From Flavobacteriaceae bacterium (GTDB lineage: Bacteria > Bacteroidota > Bacteroidia > Flavobacteriales > Flavobacteriaceae): a DNA stretch of 64,000 nucleotides. Positions 9,564 to 22,734 of this stretch are shown one piece after another. Made by a program: the position numbers and the translations under genes. The notes beneath the pieces were generated by a model. It was not told the origin of the DNA, made no database searches, and was given only the letters and a program-made list of their open reading frames with translations. The first letter of the stretch is position 1. Every line of letters begins with the position of its first letter. The stretch spans positions 806,001 through 870,000 of the forward strand of contig JAGYKX010000005.1 in the NCBI GenBank assembly GCA_018401115.1, given 5' to 3'.

Positions 9564-10508
9564 TTAAAAATTGAATCTTATCTTAGAGGGAGTTTTTGTG
9601 AAACGATATTTCAAAACTATCTCAATAGAACCACTATTAAATATTTCTTGCCCCAAATCTGTCGCTGCCCTATCATATGAAATTCCTGTGAAAAAATGAT
9701 CAGAAAACTGATACCCAATAAGACCACTGACAGCTGCTTTTACCCTATATGACAGACCAAATGTGACTTTTTCTTCTAGTAGCACAGCCAAAGACAGGTC
9801 TGTTTGTAAAGGTGACCCTGCAATGGCTTTAAATAAGACACTAAGCCTTAAAAGAACCTCTTTAGATACCTCCTTTACAAAACCAGTATGGAGATAAAAA
9901 TGTATTTTTTCTTTTGCTTTTGAAAGAGAGGAGTTTTCAAAGTATAGTGTTTCTAAGAATGTAGGAACAGACAAACCTAAATAAAAATCAGGGGTGAAAT
10001 ACAAAACTCCTGCACCTATGTTTGGAGACAAACGATTGTCAATAGAATTGTTCAGCACCGGGTCTGGTCCAAGGTTATAATCTTGGTTTAGTAAACTAAA
10101 ATTAATATCCAATAGATGTGCACTGACTTTAATTCCAAAAGCGACTCTAGCATCACTAGACAGATCTACGGTATAGGAAATATCTAAATTTAATAGGGTT
10201 TCAGAGGTAGGTCCAATTTTATCATTTAATAAACCAAAACCAATGGCTAAGTCTTTCCAACGTGTTGGACTCCCGTAATTAATCACCTGTGTTTTTGGAG
10301 CTCCTTCTATACCAATCCATTGTGCTCTATAGAGGGCTATTAAACTCTTCTCTCTGTCTAATCCAACATATGCAGGGTTATACGATTGAGTACTCTGAAT
10401 AAATTGCGTGAATTGTGCTTCTTGCTGTGCATAAAGTTTAGGAAATACCATGAAAACTAGTAAAATCATACAGACTTTAGTGAATACGTTTTTTTTTATC
10501 GCTCCCAT
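9564..10508 (-). CDS. PorP/SprF family type IX secretion system membrane protein
   Basis: AQQEAQFTQFIQSTQSYNPAYVG...ALYRAQWIGIEGAPKTQ...; C-terminal KYRF. Confidence 0.92.
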   Translation of the reverse strand: MGAIKKNVFTKVCMILLVFMVFPKLYAQQEAQFTQFIQSTQSYNPAYVGLDREKSLIALYRAQWIGIEGAPKTQVINYGSPTRWKDLAIGFGLLNDKIGPTSETLLNLDISYTVDLSSDARVAFGIKVSAHLLDINFSLLNQDYNLGPDPVLNNSIDNRLSPNIGAGVLYFTPDFYLGLSVPTFLETLYFENSSLSKAKEKIHFYLHTGFVKEVSKEVLLRLSVLFKAIAGSPLQTDLSLAVLLEEKVTFGLSYRVKAAVSGLIGYQFSDHFFTGISYDRAATDLGQEIFNSGSIEIVLKYRFTKTPSKIRFNF

Positions 10509-10744
10509 ACTTAATGATTTATATCCAAATATCCAGCGCTTATAATGAGCTCTAATGTTTTTAAAGTCCTTGAATTAAAAAAAATATTTGACCCGCAAAA
10601 TAGTTTTATATCGCTCAAATAGATATATCGATCGACTAAATGAATAAAAAAAAAGATTAAGCGTATAATTAATAAATAATTTACAGCAGAATTAATCCTT
10701 AAAGCAAAATAACATTAGTGTTATGATTTTTTTAAATCTGCGTA

Positions 10745-10772
10745 TTGAAGCCTAATATTTAGCTTATTTTTG
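10745..10772 (+). promoter_or_regulatory. Promoter for prfC: TTG-N17-TATTTTTG
   Basis: -33 TTG at 10745-10747, -7 TATTTTTG at 10765-10772. Confidence 0.55.
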
Positions 10773-10786
10773 TACAAATTTTTTTC

Positions 10787-12379
10787 ATGAGTTTAGTACA
10801 AGAAATTAGTAAGAGAAGGACCTTTGGAATTATTTCCCATCCAGATGCCGGTAAAACCACCTTAACAGAAAAATTATTGCTGTTTGGAGGTGCAATTCAA
10901 GAGGCGGGTGCGGTAAAAAATAACAAAATCAAAAAAGGGGCTACCAGTGATTTCATGGAAATTGAGCGGCAGAGAGGGATTTCTGTGGCAACCTCTGTAT
11001 TGGCATTTATTTACAAGGATAAAAAAATCAATATTTTAGATACACCAGGGCACAAAGATTTTGCTGAAGACACCTTTAGAACCCTCACTGCAGTAGACAG
11101 TGTGATAGTAGTAATAGATGTGGCTAAAGGAGTAGAGGAACAAACAGAAAAACTAGTGTCTGTTTGTAGAATGAGAAACATTCCTATGTTGGTTTTTATT
11201 AATAAATTAGACAGGGAGGGGAAAGATGCCTTTGACTTATTAGATGAAGTAGAGCAAAAATTAGGTTTAACGGTTACCCCTATGAGTTTTCCGATTGGTA
11301 TGGGGTATGACTTTAAAGGAATTTATAATATTTACGAAAGCAACATTAATTTATTTAGTGGTGACAGCAAAAAAAATATAGAAGACACCCTTGCTTTTGA
11401 CGATCTCAATAGTCCTGAACTAGAAAAAATAGTTGGGAGTACTCAGGCTAACGCATTAAGGGAAAACCTTGAACTGGTTCAGGGTGTTTACCCTCCTTTT
11501 GATAAAAACGCTTATCTAAAAGGAAACCAACAACCTGTATTTTTTGGTTCTGCTTTAAACAATTTTGGGGTGAGAGAACTCTTAGACTGTTTTATAGATA
11601 TTGCCCCAACCCCTAGACCTAAGAAAGCAGAAGAAAGAATCGTAGAACCCTCTGAAAAAGCCCTGACTGGATTTGTATTTAAAATACATGCCAATATGGA
11701 TCCCAAGCACAGGGATAGGCTGGCATTTATTAAAATTGTTTCAGGAACTTTTGAAAGAAACAAACCTTATTTGCATGTGCGGAATAACAAAAACATGAAA
11801 TTTTCAAGTCCCAATGCATTTTTTGCAGAGAAAAAAGAAATTGTAGACATCTCTTATCCTGGAGATATTGTAGGACTTCACGATACTGGAAATTTTAAAA
11901 TTGGAGATACCCTTACTGAGGGAGAGTCGCTTCATTATAAAGGCATTCCAAGTTTTTCTCCAGAACACTTTAGGTATATAAACAATGCAGATCCTCTAAA
12001 GGCCAAACAGCTCAATAAAGGAGTAGACCAACTTATGGATGAGGGAGTGGCGCAATTATTTACCTTGGAACTTAATGCAAGAAAAATTATTGGAACAGTG
12101 GGTGCCCTTCAATACGAAGTCATTCAATACCGTTTAGAACACGAATACGGAGCTAAATGTTCGTACGAGAACTTTCCTGTACACAAAGCGTGTTGGGTGG
12201 TGCCAGAGGATAAAAACAATGAAGAATTTAAAGAGTTCTCTAGAATAAAAAGCAAATTTCTTGCCAAAGACAAAAGAGGACAATTGGTATTTTTAGCAGA
12301 TTCTGCCTTTTCATTGCAAATGACCCAACAAAAATATCCTACGGTAAAATTGAGATTTACCTCAGAAGCAGAGGTATAA
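10787..12379 (+). CDS. prfC: Peptide chain release factor 3
   Basis: ISHPDAGKTTLTEKLL, DTPGHKDFAEDTFRTL, 530 aa GTPase. Confidence 0.97.
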   Translation: MSLVQEISKRRTFGIISHPDAGKTTLTEKLLLFGGAIQEAGAVKNNKIKKGATSDFMEIERQRGISVATSVLAFIYKDKKINILDTPGHKDFAEDTFRTLTAVDSVIVVIDVAKGVEEQTEKLVSVCRMRNIPMLVFINKLDREGKDAFDLLDEVEQKLGLTVTPMSFPIGMGYDFKGIYNIYESNINLFSGDSKKNIEDTLAFDDLNSPELEKIVGSTQANALRENLELVQGVYPPFDKNAYLKGNQQPVFFGSALNNFGVRELLDCFIDIAPTPRPKKAEERIVEPSEKALTGFVFKIHANMDPKHRDRLAFIKIVSGTFERNKPYLHVRNNKNMKFSSPNAFFAEKKEIVDISYPGDIVGLHDTGNFKIGDTLTEGESLHYKGIPSFSPEHFRYINNADPLKAKQLNKGVDQLMDEGVAQLFTLELNARKIIGTVGALQYEVIQYRLEHEYGAKCSYENFPVHKACWVVPEDKNNEEFKEFSRIKSKFLAKDKRGQLVFLADSAFSLQMTQQKYPTVKLRFTSEAEV

Positions 12380-12413
12380 CTAAGAAAGAATAGTAAAAGC
12401 AACTATTTATAAT

Positions 12414-12447
12414 AAAAAACCCTACTCAAAGTGAGTAGGGTTTTTTT
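12414..12447. terminator. Bidirectional terminator
   Basis: aaaaaaCCCTACTCaaagtGAGTAGGGttttttt between convergent genes. Confidence 0.88.
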
Positions 12448-12450
12448 ATG

Positions 12451-12762
12451 TTAAGCTTCACCTGCAGGCCCAAAATTAATGGGTATTCCTGGCTGTTCAT
12501 AATCTTTAATTGTTCCATGACTGCTTTCAAATCTGGTGACATTGTCTTGCAATGCTTTCAAGAATTTTTTAGCGTGTTGCGGGGTTAGTATCACCCTACT
12601 CTTTACTTTAGCCTTTGGAGCTCCTGGCATTAAGCTAATAAAGTCTACCACAAATTCAGATACAGAATGATTAATTACAGCCAAGTTCGAGTAAATGCCT
12701 TCAGCGGTTTTCTCATCTAATTCAATATTGATTTGGTTTTCTTTATCGCTCATGCGTTCCAA
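12451..12762 (-). CDS. DUF3467 domain-containing protein
   Basis: INIELDEKTAEGIYSNLAVINHSVSEFVVDFISLMPGAPKAKVKSRVILTPQHAKKFL. Confidence 0.92.
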   Translation of the reverse strand: MERMSDKENQINIELDEKTAEGIYSNLAVINHSVSEFVVDFISLMPGAPKAKVKSRVILTPQHAKKFLKALQDNVTRFESSHGTIKDYEQPGIPINFGPAGEA

Positions 12763-15700
12763 TTAAAATTTTAAAGCTTCTTTTCTTGCTAGAATTTCAT
12801 CGTACTCTTCCTTAGAACCTACTAGTACATTGTCATAAGCACGCATACCAGTACCAGCTGGTATTTTGTGACCTACAATAACATTCTCCTTAAGTCCCTC
12901 TAGGCCGTCTACCTTACCAGCAACTGCTGCTTCGTTTAACACTTTTGTAGTTTCCTGGAAGGAAGCTGCAGAAATGAATGACTTAGTCTGTAAAGAAGCT
13001 CTAGTAATACCCTGTAAGATAGGCGTAGCCGTTGCTGCTACAGCGTCTCTTGCTGTTACCAAGGCTTTGTCGTTGCGCTTCAATAAAGAATTCTCATCTC
13101 TAAGTTCTCTAGCGGTCACAATCTGGCCTGGTTTTAGCGTTTCAGAATCTCCCGCTTCTTCAACCACTTTTTTACCGAAAATGTCGTCATTTTCTTTAAT
13201 AAAGTCATCTTTATGAATCAGTTGGTTCTCTAAGAATATGGTATCTCCTGGATCTTGAACTCTAACTTTACGCATCATCTGACGTACTACTACCTCAAAG
13301 TGCTTATCGTTAATCTTCACTCCTTGCAAACGATATACTTCTTGGACTTCATTAACAAGGTATTGTTGCACTGCAGAAGGCCCTTTGATAGCTAATATAT
13401 CCTCTGGAGTAATAGATCCATCTGAAAGTGCCATACCCGCGCGAACGTAATCATTCTCTTGAACTAATATTTGATTAGAAAGTTTTACCAAATACTTCTT
13501 AACCTCTCCTAGTTTAGACTCGATGATAATTTCTCGATTACCTCTTTTAATCTTACCAAAAGAAACCACTCCATCAATTTCAGATACCACTGCTGGATTA
13601 GAAGGGTTACGAGCTTCGAAAAGCTCTGTAACTCTTGGTAAACCTCCTGTAATATCACCTGCCTTGGCAGATTTACGTGGAATTTTTACTAAAATTTTTC
13701 CTTCGCTAATTTTCTCATTATCATCTACCATGATGTGAGATCCTACTGGAAGGTTATAAGAACGCAACACTTCATCTTTGTTGTTTTTAATCAATAAAGT
13801 AGGAATGAGCTTTTTGTTTCTGGATTCAGAAATTACTTTTTCTTGGAAACCTGTTTGTTCATCAATTTCCACTTGGTACGTAACTCCTTGCTCTATATTC
13901 TCGTAAGCAATTTTTCCTGTAAATTCAGAAACAATTACACCGTTATATGGATCCCAAGAGCAAATAACATCTCCTTTTTTAATCTTAGCGCCATTCTTAA
14001 TAGAAAGAACAGATCCGTAAGGAATATTATTTGTGCTTAATACGATTCCAGTTTTAGCATCGGTTAACTTAATTTCAGAGGTCCTAGAAATAACAATTTC
14101 AGTTGCCTCACCATCTGCATTTTGACCTTTAACCGTTCTAAGATCTTCAATTTCTGCAATTCCGTCAAACTTAGCTGGCAATTTGTTGTCTTCAGAAATG
14201 TTACCTGCAATACCCCCCACGTGGAAGGTTCTCAATGTAAGCTGAGTTCCAGGCTCTCCAATAGATTGAGCGGCAACTACACCAACTGCTTCACCTCTTT
14301 GAACCATTTTATTAGTAGATAAATTTCTACCGTAACATTTTCCACAAATACCTTTATCTGCCTCACAAGTCAATGGAGAACGTACTTCTACCTTCTCCAC
14401 TGGAGAAGCTTCAATACGTTTTACATCTGCTTCAGATATTTCTTGACCTGCTGCCAATAATAATTCCTCAGTAAGTGGGTTATAAACATCATGTAAAGAA
14501 ACACGTCCTAGAATTCTCTCTCCAAGACTCTCTACAATTTCTTCGTTTTTCTTTAAAGATTGAACTTCAATTCCTCGAAGGGTACCACAATCTTCTGTGT
14601 TAATGATCACATCTTGTGATACGTCTACCAGTCTTCTAGTTAAGTAACCGGCATCGGCTGTTTTAAGAGCGGTATCGGCGAGTCCTTTACGAGCACCGTG
14701 GGTAGAGATAAAGTATTCAAGAATCGAAAGACCTTCCTTGAAGTTAGAAAGAATTGGATTTTCAATAATTTCTCCACCACCTGCGTTAGATTTTTTAGGC
14801 TTAGCCATTAATCCACGCATACCTGTTAACTGACGGATCTGTTCTTTAGAACCCCTCGCACCAGAATCTAGCATCATATACACAGAGTTAAACCCTTGCT
14901 GGTCTTCTCTAATACGTTTCATAGCCAATTCAGTAAGCATGGCGTTGGTAGAAGTCCAAACGTCAATAACTTGATTGTATCTTTCATTATTAGTGATAAG
15001 ACCCATGTTGTAGTTGGTCATAATACCCTCTACTTGACCATTGGCCTCTGCAATCATTTCGTGTTTCTCTGGTGGGATAATAATATCTCCTAAACTAAAT
15101 GATAGACCTCCTTTAAAGGCAAATTCATACCCCATAGTTTTAATCTTATCCAAAAAGTCTGCCGTTACCGGTACAGAGGTTACACTTAAAATATCTCCAA
15201 TAATATCTCTTAATGATTTTTTATTTAAGACTTGGTTCACGTAACCTGCTGCTTCAGGCACTACCATATTAAATAAAACCCTACCAACAGTAGTTTTTAT
15301 AATTTGGTACACCAATTCACCTGCTTCGTTAAAGTCTTTAGCTCTTACCTTAATTCCTGCGTTTAAGGCAACCCTTCCTTCGTTAAAAGCTATCACTACC
15401 TCTTCAGAAGAGTAAAAAGTAAGGCCTTCTCCTTGAACAGGCACTTCTTTAGTAGAAACACGCTCTTTGGTCATATAATACAGACCCAAGACCATATCCT
15501 GTGAAGGTACAGTAATTGGAGACCCATTGGCTGGATTTAGTATATTGTGAGAAGCCAACATTAATAGTTGCGCTTCTAAAATAGCTTCAGGTCCTAACGG
15601 TAAGTGAACAGCCATCTGATCCCCATCGAAATCTGCATTGAAGGCAGTACATACTAATGGGTGCAAACGAATTGCTTTTCCTTCTATTAACTTAGGCTGG

Positions 15701-17061
15701 AATGCTTGTATTCCTAATCGGTGAAGGGTTGGGGCCCTGTTTAATAATACAGGGTGACCTTTTAATACATTTTCTAAAATGTCCCATACTACCGGTTCTT
15801 TTTTGTCTATAATTTTCTTAGCAGATTTAACCGTTTTCACAATTCCACGCTCAATAAGCTTGCGAATTACGAATGGCTTGTATAATTCTGCTGCCATATC
15901 TTTTGGAAGACCACATTCAAACAATTTCATTTCTGGTCCAACAACAATTACAGAACGGGCAGAATAATCTACACGTTTCCCTAATAAGTTCTGACGGAAA
16001 CGACCTTGCTTCCCTTTTAATGAATCTGATAATGACTTGAGCGGTCTGTTAGATTCTGTTTTTACAGCAGAGGCTTTACGCGTATTGTCGAACAATGAAT
16101 CTACAGATTCTTGAAGCATACGCTTCTCGTTTCTCAAAATAACCTCTGGGGCTTTAATCTCAACCAAACGCTTTAAACGGTTGTTTCTGATAATTACCCT
16201 ACGGTATAAGTCATTTAAATCAGAGGTAGCAAAACGCCCTCCATCTAAAGGTACCAATGGTCTTAATTCTGGTGGAATAACTGGGATCACTTTCATGATC
16301 ATCCACTCAGGTCTGTTTTCTCTGTTTTCTTGAGACTCTCTCAAAGACTCCACTACTTGTAAACGCTTAAGGGCTTCAGTCTTACGTTGTTTGGAGGTCT
16401 CTGTATTTGCTTTGTGTCTCAGTTCATAAGACAGGGTATCTAGATCAATTCTAGAGAGAATGTCAATCAGACACTCTGCACCCATCTTAGCGATAAATTT
16501 ATTAGGATCTGTGTCTTCTAAGTATTGGTTCTCAACAGGAATAGACTCTAAAATATTCAAGTATTCTTCCTCTGTCAAGAAATCCATTTTTTGAAGTTCC
16601 TCCCCTTCTGCTCCTTTGGCAATACCTGGTTGAATCACTACGTAACGCTCGTAGTAAATAATCATATCTAATTTCTTAGAAGGTAATCCTAAAAGGTATC
16701 CTATTTTGTTAGGTAAAGAACGGAAGTACCAGATATGAGCCACAGGAACAACTAAATTAATGTGTCCTACGCGGTCTCTACGTACCTTCTTCTCTGTTAC
16801 TTCTACCCCACAACGATCACAAACAATTCCGCGATAACGGATTCTTTTGTATTTACCACAAGCACATTCGTAATCTTTTACTGGGCCAAAAATTCGCTCA
16901 CAGAAAAGACCGTCTCTCTCTGGTTTGTGGGTTCTATAGTTAATTGTTTCTGGTTTTAGAACTTCTCCTCTAGAGGCACCCAGAATTGATTCTGGAGATG
17001 CCAATCCAATGGAAATTTTATTAAACCTTTTAACCGTGTTATTATCTTTTTGTCTAGCCAT
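12763..17061 (-). CDS. rpoC: DNA-directed RNA polymerase subunit beta'
   Basis: [15 protein letters not shown] motif, zinc-binding [23 protein letters not shown], 1432 aa. Confidence 0.99.
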   Translation of the reverse strand: MARQKDNNTVKRFNKISIGLASPESILGASRGEVLKPETINYRTHKPERDGLFCERIFGPVKDYECACGKYKRIRYRGIVCDRCGVEVTEKKVRRDRVGHINLVVPVAHIWYFRSLPNKIGYLLGLPSKKLDMIIYYERYVVIQPGIAKGAEGEELQKMDFLTEEEYLNILESIPVENQYLEDTDPNKFIAKMGAECLIDILSRIDLDTLSYELRHKANTETSKQRKTEALKRLQVVESLRESQENRENRPEWMIMKVIPVIPPELRPLVPLDGGRFATSDLNDLYRRVIIRNNRLKRLVEIKAPEVILRNEKRMLQESVDSLFDNTRKASAVKTESNRPLKSLSDSLKGKQGRFRQNLLGKRVDYSARSVIVVGPEMKLFECGLPKDMAAELYKPFVIRKLIERGIVKTVKSAKKIIDKKEPVVWDILENVLKGHPVLLNRAPTLHRLGIQAFQPKLIEGKAIRLHPLVCTAFNADFDGDQMAVHLPLGPEAILEAQLLMLASHNILNPANGSPITVPSQDMVLGLYYMTKERVSTKEVPVQGEGLTFYSSEEVVIAFNEGRVALNAGIKVRAKDFNEAGELVYQIIKTTVGRVLFNMVVPEAAGYVNQVLNKKSLRDIIGDILSVTSVPVTADFLDKIKTMGYEFAFKGGLSFSLGDIIIPPEKHEMIAEANGQVEGIMTNYNMGLITNNERYNQVIDVWTSTNAMLTELAMKRIREDQQGFNSVYMMLDSGARGSKEQIRQLTGMRGLMAKPKKSNAGGGEIIENPILSNFKEGLSILEYFISTHGARKGLADTALKTADAGYLTRRLVDVSQDVIINTEDCGTLRGIEVQSLKKNEEIVESLGERILGRVSLHDVYNPLTEELLLAAGQEISEADVKRIEASPVEKVEVRSPLTCEADKGICGKCYGRNLSTNKMVQRGEAVGVVAAQSIGEPGTQLTLRTFHVGGIAGNISEDNKLPAKFDGIAEIEDLRTVKGQNADGEATEIVISRTSEIKLTDAKTGIVLSTNNIPYGSVLSIKNGAKIKKGDVICSWDPYNGVIVSEFTGKIAYENIEQGVTYQVEIDEQTGFQEKVISESRNKKLIPTLLIKNNKDEVLRSYNLPVGSHIMVDDNEKISEGKILVKIPRKSAKAGDITGGLPRVTELFEARNPSNPAVVSEIDGVVSFGKIKRGNREIIIESKLGEVKKYLVKLSNQILVQENDYVRAGMALSDGSITPEDILAIKGPSAVQQYLVNEVQEVYRLQGVKINDKHFEVVVRQMMRKVRVQDPGDTIFLENQLIHKDDFIKENDDIFGKKVVEEAGDSETLKPGQIVTARELRDENSLLKRNDKALVTARDAVAATATPILQGITRASLQTKSFISAASFQETTKVLNEAAVAGKVDGLEGLKENVIVGHKIPAGTGMRAYDNVLVGSKEEYDEILARKEALKF

Positions 17062-17121
17062 AACAATATGGTGCTACTAATTAAAATGTAAATTATCAAT
17101 AATCCTCAAGACCGAATCTTG

Positions 17122-20100
17122 TTACTCTTCCAATCTAATGTCTAAACCTAAACCTTTAAGTTCATGCATTAATACGTTGAAAGATTCAGGTAAACCTGGT
17201 TCTGGCATGGTTTCTCCTTTAACGATAGCTTCGTAAGTCTTAGCCCTACCAATCACGTCGTCAGATTTAACAGTCAAAATTTCTCTAAGGGTAGCAGAAG
17301 CTCCATAAGCCTCTAATGCCCAAACTTCCATTTCTCCAAAACGCTGACCTCCAAATTGTGCTTTACCTCCTAATGGCTGTTGCGTGATAAGAGAGTAAGG
17401 CCCAATGGAACGCGCGTGCATTTTGTCGTCTACCATATGTCCAAGTTTCAACATATAGATCACTCCTACTGTTGCAGGCTGATCAAAACGCTGACCGGTA
17501 CCTCCGTCATATAAATAAGTATGACCGAATTGTGGTATACCAGCCTCTTCTGTGAAACCATTGATCTGATCAATAGTAGCTCCGTCAAAAATAGGGGTGG
17601 CATACTTCTTGTCTAACTTAAGACCTGCCCATCCTAAAACAGTTTCATAGATCTGTCCAATGTTCATACGAGAAGGTACTCCTAATGGGTTCAATACAAT
17701 ATCTACAGGAGTTCCGTCTTCCAAGAATGGCATGTCTTCGTGACGTACAATCCTAGAAACAATACCTTTATTTCCGTGACGTCCCGCCATTTTATCACCC
17801 ACTTTTAATTTACGCTTCTTAGCCACGTAAACCTTAGCAAGCTTCATAATTCCAGCTGGCAACTCATCTCCCACAGAAATGGTAAACTTATCTCTTCTCA
17901 AGTTTCCTTGAAGGTCGTTTAACTTAATCTTGTAGTTGTGTAACAAGTCTGCAATAGAAGCGTTGGTCGCTTTATCTGTAGTCCAGCTTCCGCCAACCAG
18001 GTGAGCGAAATCGTCTACAGAATTTAACATTTTAAGGCTGTACTTCTTCCCTTTTGGCAATACCTCTTCTTCTAAGTCGTTTAAAACTCCTTGAGAGGTT
18101 TTCCCATTGACAAGAGAGAATAATTTCTCTACCAATATATCTTTTAATTGTTGGAATTTCACTTCGTAATCCAACTCTAATTTTGTAATAGCCTCTTTAT
18201 CTTCAGAACGTTTACGCTTATCTTTTACAGATCTAGAAAACAATTTCTTTTCAATTACAACTCCTCTTAAAGAAGGAGACGCTTTTAAAGAAGCATCTTT
18301 TACATCACCGGCTTTGTCTCCAAAAATGGCGCGTAATAATTTTTCTTCTGGTGTTGGATCAGACTCTCCTTTAGGGGTAATCTTACCGATCAGAATATCT
18401 CCAGGCTTCACTTCTGCCCCAATTCTAATCATACCGTTTTCATCAAGGTCTTTAGTAGCCTCCTCTGAAACGTTTGGAATATCGTTGGTCAATTCTTCAG
18501 CTCCGAGTTTGGTATCTCTCACTTCTAAAGAATACTCATCTACGTGAATAGAAGTAAAGATGTCTTCTCTAACTACTTTTTCAGAAATTACAATCGCATC
18601 TTCAAAGTTGTACCCTTTCCATGGCATAAAGGCCACTTTAAGGTTTCTACCAAGAGCTAATTCACCATTTTGAGTCGCATATCCCTCACAAAGTACCTGC
18701 CCTTTTTTAACCTTATCTCCTTTGCGAACAATTGGCTTAAGGTTAATAGACGTTCCTTGGTTGGTTTTTCTAAACTTCACCAAGTTGTACGTTTTAGAGT
18801 CTTCTTCAAAACTTACCAAACGCTCTTCGTCAGTTCTTGTATATTTAATAGTAATTTTTTGAGCGTCTACATACTCAATTACACCATCTCCCTCTGCATT
18901 GATTAATACTCTTGAATCCGCAGCTACTTGTTTTTCTAAACCAGTTCCAACAATGGGAGCTTCAGGTCTAAGTAGCGGTACTGCCTGACGCATCATGTTA
19001 GATCCCATCAGGGCTCTGTTCGCATCATCATGCTCTAAGAATGGGATTAAAGACGCAGAAATAGAAGCAATTTGATTAGGAGCAACATCAGTATAGTGAA
19101 CCTCTGATGGATCTACCACTGGGAAATCTCCTTCTTCTCTTGCAATGACTTTATCTGTATCTATTACACCGTCTTTCTTCTGAGGAATGTTAGCTTGTGC
19201 TATCTTCATTCCCTCTTCCTCTTCAGCACTTAGGTAGGCATACTCTTCCGTATTTACTTTACCTTTAGTAACCTTTCTGTAAGGCGTCTCCAAGAATCCC
19301 ATCTGGTTCACTTTAGCATAAACTGCTAAAGAAGAAATTAGACCAATGTTTGGTCCCTCTGGGGTTTCAATAGGACATAATCTTCCGTAGTGTGTGTAAT
19401 GCACATCACGCACCTCAAACCCAGCACGCTCTCTAGAAAGACCTCCTGGCCCTAGGGCCGACAATCTTCTCTTGTGCGTAATCTCTGCCAATGGATTTGT
19501 TTGATCCATAAACTGAGATAGTTGGTTTGTTCCAAAGAAAGAATTAATCACAGAAGACAAGGTCTTTGCATTAATTAAGTCAATAGGCGTAAACACTTCA
19601 TTATCTCTTACATTCATACGCTCTCTAATGGTTCTTGCCATACGGGCAAGACCTACGCCAAATTGCTGAGATAGTTGTTCTCCAACGGTACGAACACGTC
19701 TATTGGAAAGGTGGTCAATATCATCAATTTCTTCTTTAGAGTTAATAAGCTCTATTAAGTATTTGATGATAGTGATAATGTCTTCTTTAGTAAGGACTTG
19801 TTTATCCATTCCAATATCAAGACCTAACTTTTTATTCATTCTATAACGTCCTACGTCACCTAAATTGTAACGTTGGTCTGAAAAGAATAACTTATCTATA
19901 ATACCTCTGGCAGTTTCTTCATCTGGCGGTTCAGCATTACGTAATTGTCTATAAATATGTTCAACCGCTTCTTTCTCTGAGTTGGTTGGATCTTTTTGTA
20001 GGGTGTTGTGGATAATAGAATAGTCAGACGCACCAGTACTTTCTTTGTGCAAAAGTATGGTCTTAACGTCTGCTTCCATAATCTCTGCGATATGGTCTTT

Positions 20101-20931
20101 TTCTAAAACAGTATCTCTGTCTAAAATAATCTCATTACGCTCAATTGAAACCACTTCTCCAGTGTCTTCATCTACAAAGTCTTCATGCCAAGTGTTTAAA
20201 ACTCTTGCAGCTAACTTTCTTCCTAATACTTTTTTAAGTCCAGCATTAGATACTTTAATCTCTTCAGATAAATCGAAGATTTCAAGTATATCCTTATCAC
20301 TTTCAAAACCTATAGCTCTAAATAGTGTAGTTACTGGTAATTTTTTCTTTCTATCAATGTAGGCATACATTACCCCATTAATATCGGTAGCAAATTCAAT
20401 CCAAGATCCTTTAAAAGGAATGACTCTTGCAGAATATAGCTTAGTACCGTTTGCGTGGAAAGATTGTCCAAAGAATACCCCTGGTGAACGGTGTAACTGA
20501 GAAACAACCACACGCTCTGCTCCATTAATAACAAATGTACCACTTGGAGTCATATATGGGATGGTTCCCAAATATACGTCTTGAACGATGGTCTCAAAAT
20601 CTTCATGTTCAGGATCTGTACAATATAACTTAAGTCTTGCCTTTAATGGAACACTATAAGTTAAACCTCTCTCAATACACTCTTGTATAGAATATCTTGG
20701 AGGATCAATAAAATAATCAAGAAATTCTAGAACGAATTGGTTTCTGGTGTCTGTGATTGGAAAGTTTTCCATGAAGGTGTTATACAATCCTTCATTGCCC
20801 CTTTCGTCAGATTTTGTTTCTAATTGGAAAAAATCCTGAAACGATTTAATCTGAATATCTAAGAAATCTGGATAAGCCGGAATATTCTTAGTGGATGCAA
20901 AATTTATTCTCTCAGTCTGATTTGTGAACAT
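17122..20931 (-). CDS. rpoB: DNA-directed RNA polymerase subunit beta
   Basis: [38 protein letters not shown]; start probably the second Met (20931). Confidence 0.99.
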   Translation of the reverse strand: MFTNQTERINFASTKNIPAYPDFLDIQIKSFQDFFQLETKSDERGNEGLYNTFMENFPITDTRNQFVLEFLDYFIDPPRYSIQECIERGLTYSVPLKARLKLYCTDPEHEDFETIVQDVYLGTIPYMTPSGTFVINGAERVVVSQLHRSPGVFFGQSFHANGTKLYSARVIPFKGSWIEFATDINGVMYAYIDRKKKLPVTTLFRAIGFESDKDILEIFDLSEEIKVSNAGLKKVLGRKLAARVLNTWHEDFVDEDTGEVVSIERNEIILDRDTVLEKDHIAEIMEADVKTILLHKESTGASDYSIIHNTLQKDPTNSEKEAVEHIYRQLRNAEPPDEETARGIIDKLFFSDQRYNLGDVGRYRMNKKLGLDIGMDKQVLTKEDIITIIKYLIELINSKEEIDDIDHLSNRRVRTVGEQLSQQFGVGLARMARTIRERMNVRDNEVFTPIDLINAKTLSSVINSFFGTNQLSQFMDQTNPLAEITHKRRLSALGPGGLSRERAGFEVRDVHYTHYGRLCPIETPEGPNIGLISSLAVYAKVNQMGFLETPYRKVTKGKVNTEEYAYLSAEEEEGMKIAQANIPQKKDGVIDTDKVIAREEGDFPVVDPSEVHYTDVAPNQIASISASLIPFLEHDDANRALMGSNMMRQAVPLLRPEAPIVGTGLEKQVAADSRVLINAEGDGVIEYVDAQKITIKYTRTDEERLVSFEEDSKTYNLVKFRKTNQGTSINLKPIVRKGDKVKKGQVLCEGYATQNGELALGRNLKVAFMPWKGYNFEDAIVISEKVVREDIFTSIHVDEYSLEVRDTKLGAEELTNDIPNVSEEATKDLDENGMIRIGAEVKPGDILIGKITPKGESDPTPEEKLLRAIFGDKAGDVKDASLKASPSLRGVVIEKKLFSRSVKDKRKRSEDKEAITKLELDYEVKFQQLKDILVEKLFSLVNGKTSQGVLNDLEEEVLPKGKKYSLKMLNSVDDFAHLVGGSWTTDKATNASIADLLHNYKIKLNDLQGNLRRDKFTISVGDELPAGIMKLAKVYVAKKRKLKVGDKMAGRHGNKGIVSRIVRHEDMPFLEDGTPVDIVLNPLGVPSRMNIGQIYETVLGWAGLKLDKKYATPIFDGATIDQINGFTEEAGIPQFGHTYLYDGGTGQRFDQPATVGVIYMLKLGHMVDDKMHARSIGPYSLITQQPLGGKAQFGGQRFGEMEVWALEAYGASATLREILTVKSDDVIGRAKTYEAIVKGETMPEPGLPESFNVLMHELKGLGLDIRLEE

Positions 20932-21062
20932 CAATAGACAAATTTTTGAATGTGAATACTATGCGTAGTGGTATAAAACTTCATATACCTTATATAAAAA
21001 GGCTTAGGTCTAACCACAAAAAGTGAAAAGACCTAAACCAAAAGTGCTATTGTTGTATGCTA

Positions 21063-21437
21063 TTACTTAAGCTCAACTTTCGCTCCTGCTTCTTCTAATG
21101 ACTTCTGAATTCCTTCTGCTTCATCTTTAGAAATACCTTCTTTAATTGGGCTTGGAGCACTATCTACAATGTCTTTAGCTTCTTTTAAACCTAAACCAGT
21201 TAATTCCTTAACTAATTTTACAACTGCTAACTTAGAAGCACCAGCGTCAGTTAATACAACATTAAATTCTGATTTTTCTTCAGCAGCAGCAGCGTCTCCA
21301 CCACCAGCAGCAGCAACTGCAACTGCAGCAGCAGCAGGCTCAATACCATACTCATCTTTTAAAATAGTAGCTAACTCATTTACTTCTTTTACTGTAAGGT
21401 TAACTAATTGTTCTGCGAAATCTTTTAAATCTGCCAT
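21063..21437 (-). CDS. rplL: 50S ribosomal protein L7/L12
   Basis: [40 protein letters not shown]. Confidence 0.98.
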   Translation of the reverse strand: MADLKDFAEQLVNLTVKEVNELATILKDEYGIEPAAAAVAVAAAGGGDAAAAEEKSEFNVVLTDAGASKLAVVKLVKELTGLGLKEAKDIVDSAPSPIKEGISKDEAEGIQKSLEEAGAKVELK

Positions 21438-21490
21438 TTTTCTATCGTTTTAATAAATTTTAAAAATATAATTGTTTAAGTGCGTTCTGT

Positions 21491-22006
21491 TTATCTTTCA
21501 GAGAGGGTCTTAATAATCCCTGCCAGTTTACCTCCACCAGACTTTAAGCCAGAAATAACGTTTTTGGCTGGAGATTGTAACAATCCAATGATATCGCCAA
21601 TAACTTCTTCTTTAGACTTAATGTTCACTAATGAATCTAACTGATTGTCTCCAACATAGATTGCTTCTTCAATGAAAGCGCCTTTTAAAATAGGTTTATC
21701 TGAACTTTTTCTAAAAGTCTTAATAAGCTTTGCTGGTGCATTACTTACTTCAGAAAACATTAAAGAGGTATTCCCCTTTAATACATCCGGCAACTCTCCA
21801 AAATCTTTTTCAGATGCCTCCATTGCTTTAGCAAGCAATGTGTTCTTCACAACAGACAATCTAATATTGGCTTTAAAACAAGCCCTACGTAGGTTAGAAG
21901 TTGTTTCTGCATCCAATCCAGAAATATCTGCTAAATAAATAGTAGCATTCTCTGAAAGTTGTGAAGTTAAATCCTGTATAACGGTTAATTTGTCTTCTCT
22001 TGTCAT
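21491..22006 (-). CDS. rplJ: 50S ribosomal protein L10
   Basis: Position in the cluster; RLSVVKNTLLAKAME, GNTSLMFS. Confidence 0.97.
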   Translation of the reverse strand: MTREDKLTVIQDLTSQLSENATIYLADISGLDAETTSNLRRACFKANIRLSVVKNTLLAKAMEASEKDFGELPDVLKGNTSLMFSEVSNAPAKLIKTFRKSSDKPILKGAFIEEAIYVGDNQLDSLVNIKSKEEVIGDIIGLLQSPAKNVISGLKSGGGKLAGIIKTLSER

Positions 22007-22027
22007 AATATAAATTTTAAAGAACCC

Positions 22028-22714
22028 TTATGCTTTAGTGTCTAATTGAACACTAGGACTCATTGTGCTGGACATGTAAATACTCTTTACATATACCCCT
22101 TTAGCCGCAGTAGGTTTTAATTTGTTAAGGGTGTCAATAAGTTCTTTAGCATTTTCTGCAATCTTATCTGCAGAGAAAGATACCTTTCCAATTGCTGCGT
22201 GAACAATACCCGTTTTATCTACTTTAAAATCTATCTTACCAGCTTTTACTTCAGTAACCGCTTTAGCTACATCCATAGTTACTGTTCCTGTCTTTGGGTT
22301 TGGCATAAGACCTCTTGGACCTAATACACGTCCTAAAGGACCTAATTTACCCATAACACTTGGCATTGTGATAATTACATCTACATCTGTCCAACCGTTT
22401 TTTATTTTGTCCAAATACTCATCCAAACCAACATAATCAGCACCAGCTGCTGTAGCCTCTGCTTCTTTATCTGGAGTCACTAAAGCAAGTACTTTAACGT
22501 CCTTACCAGTGCCATGAGGAAGTGTTACCACCCCACGAACCATTTGATTTGCTTTTCTTGGATCCACCCCTAATCTAACTGCGATGTCCACAGAGGCATC
22601 GAATTTAGCATTGGTGATTTCTTTTACTAATGCAGAACCTTCTGATAGAGAATATACTTTATTCTTGTCTACCTTAGAAAGCGCTTCCTTCTGCTTTTTT
22701 GTTAATTTTGCCAT
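22028..22714 (-). CDS. rplA: 50S ribosomal protein L1
   Basis: [31 protein letters not shown]. Confidence 0.98.
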   Translation of the reverse strand: MAKLTKKQKEALSKVDKNKVYSLSEGSALVKEITNAKFDASVDIAVRLGVDPRKANQMVRGVVTLPHGTGKDVKVLALVTPDKEAEATAAGADYVGLDEYLDKIKNGWTDVDVIITMPSVMGKLGPLGRVLGPRGLMPNPKTGTVTMDVAKAVTEVKAGKIDFKVDKTGIVHAAIGKVSFSADKIAENAKELIDTLNKLKPTAAKGVYVKSIYMSSTMSPSVQLDTKA

Positions 22715-22734
22715 TTGATTTGCTTATTAAGATA

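Noticed and set aside
12974-20362. Many plus-strand ORFs antisense to rpoC/rpoB in the ORF track
   Set aside because: Chance open frames opposite highly constrained genes; low-complexity composition, no recognisable domains or promoters.
21169-21453. 94-aa Ala/Ser-rich ORF antisense to rplL
   Set aside because: Composition is the antisense shadow of the L7/L12 Ala-rich hinge.
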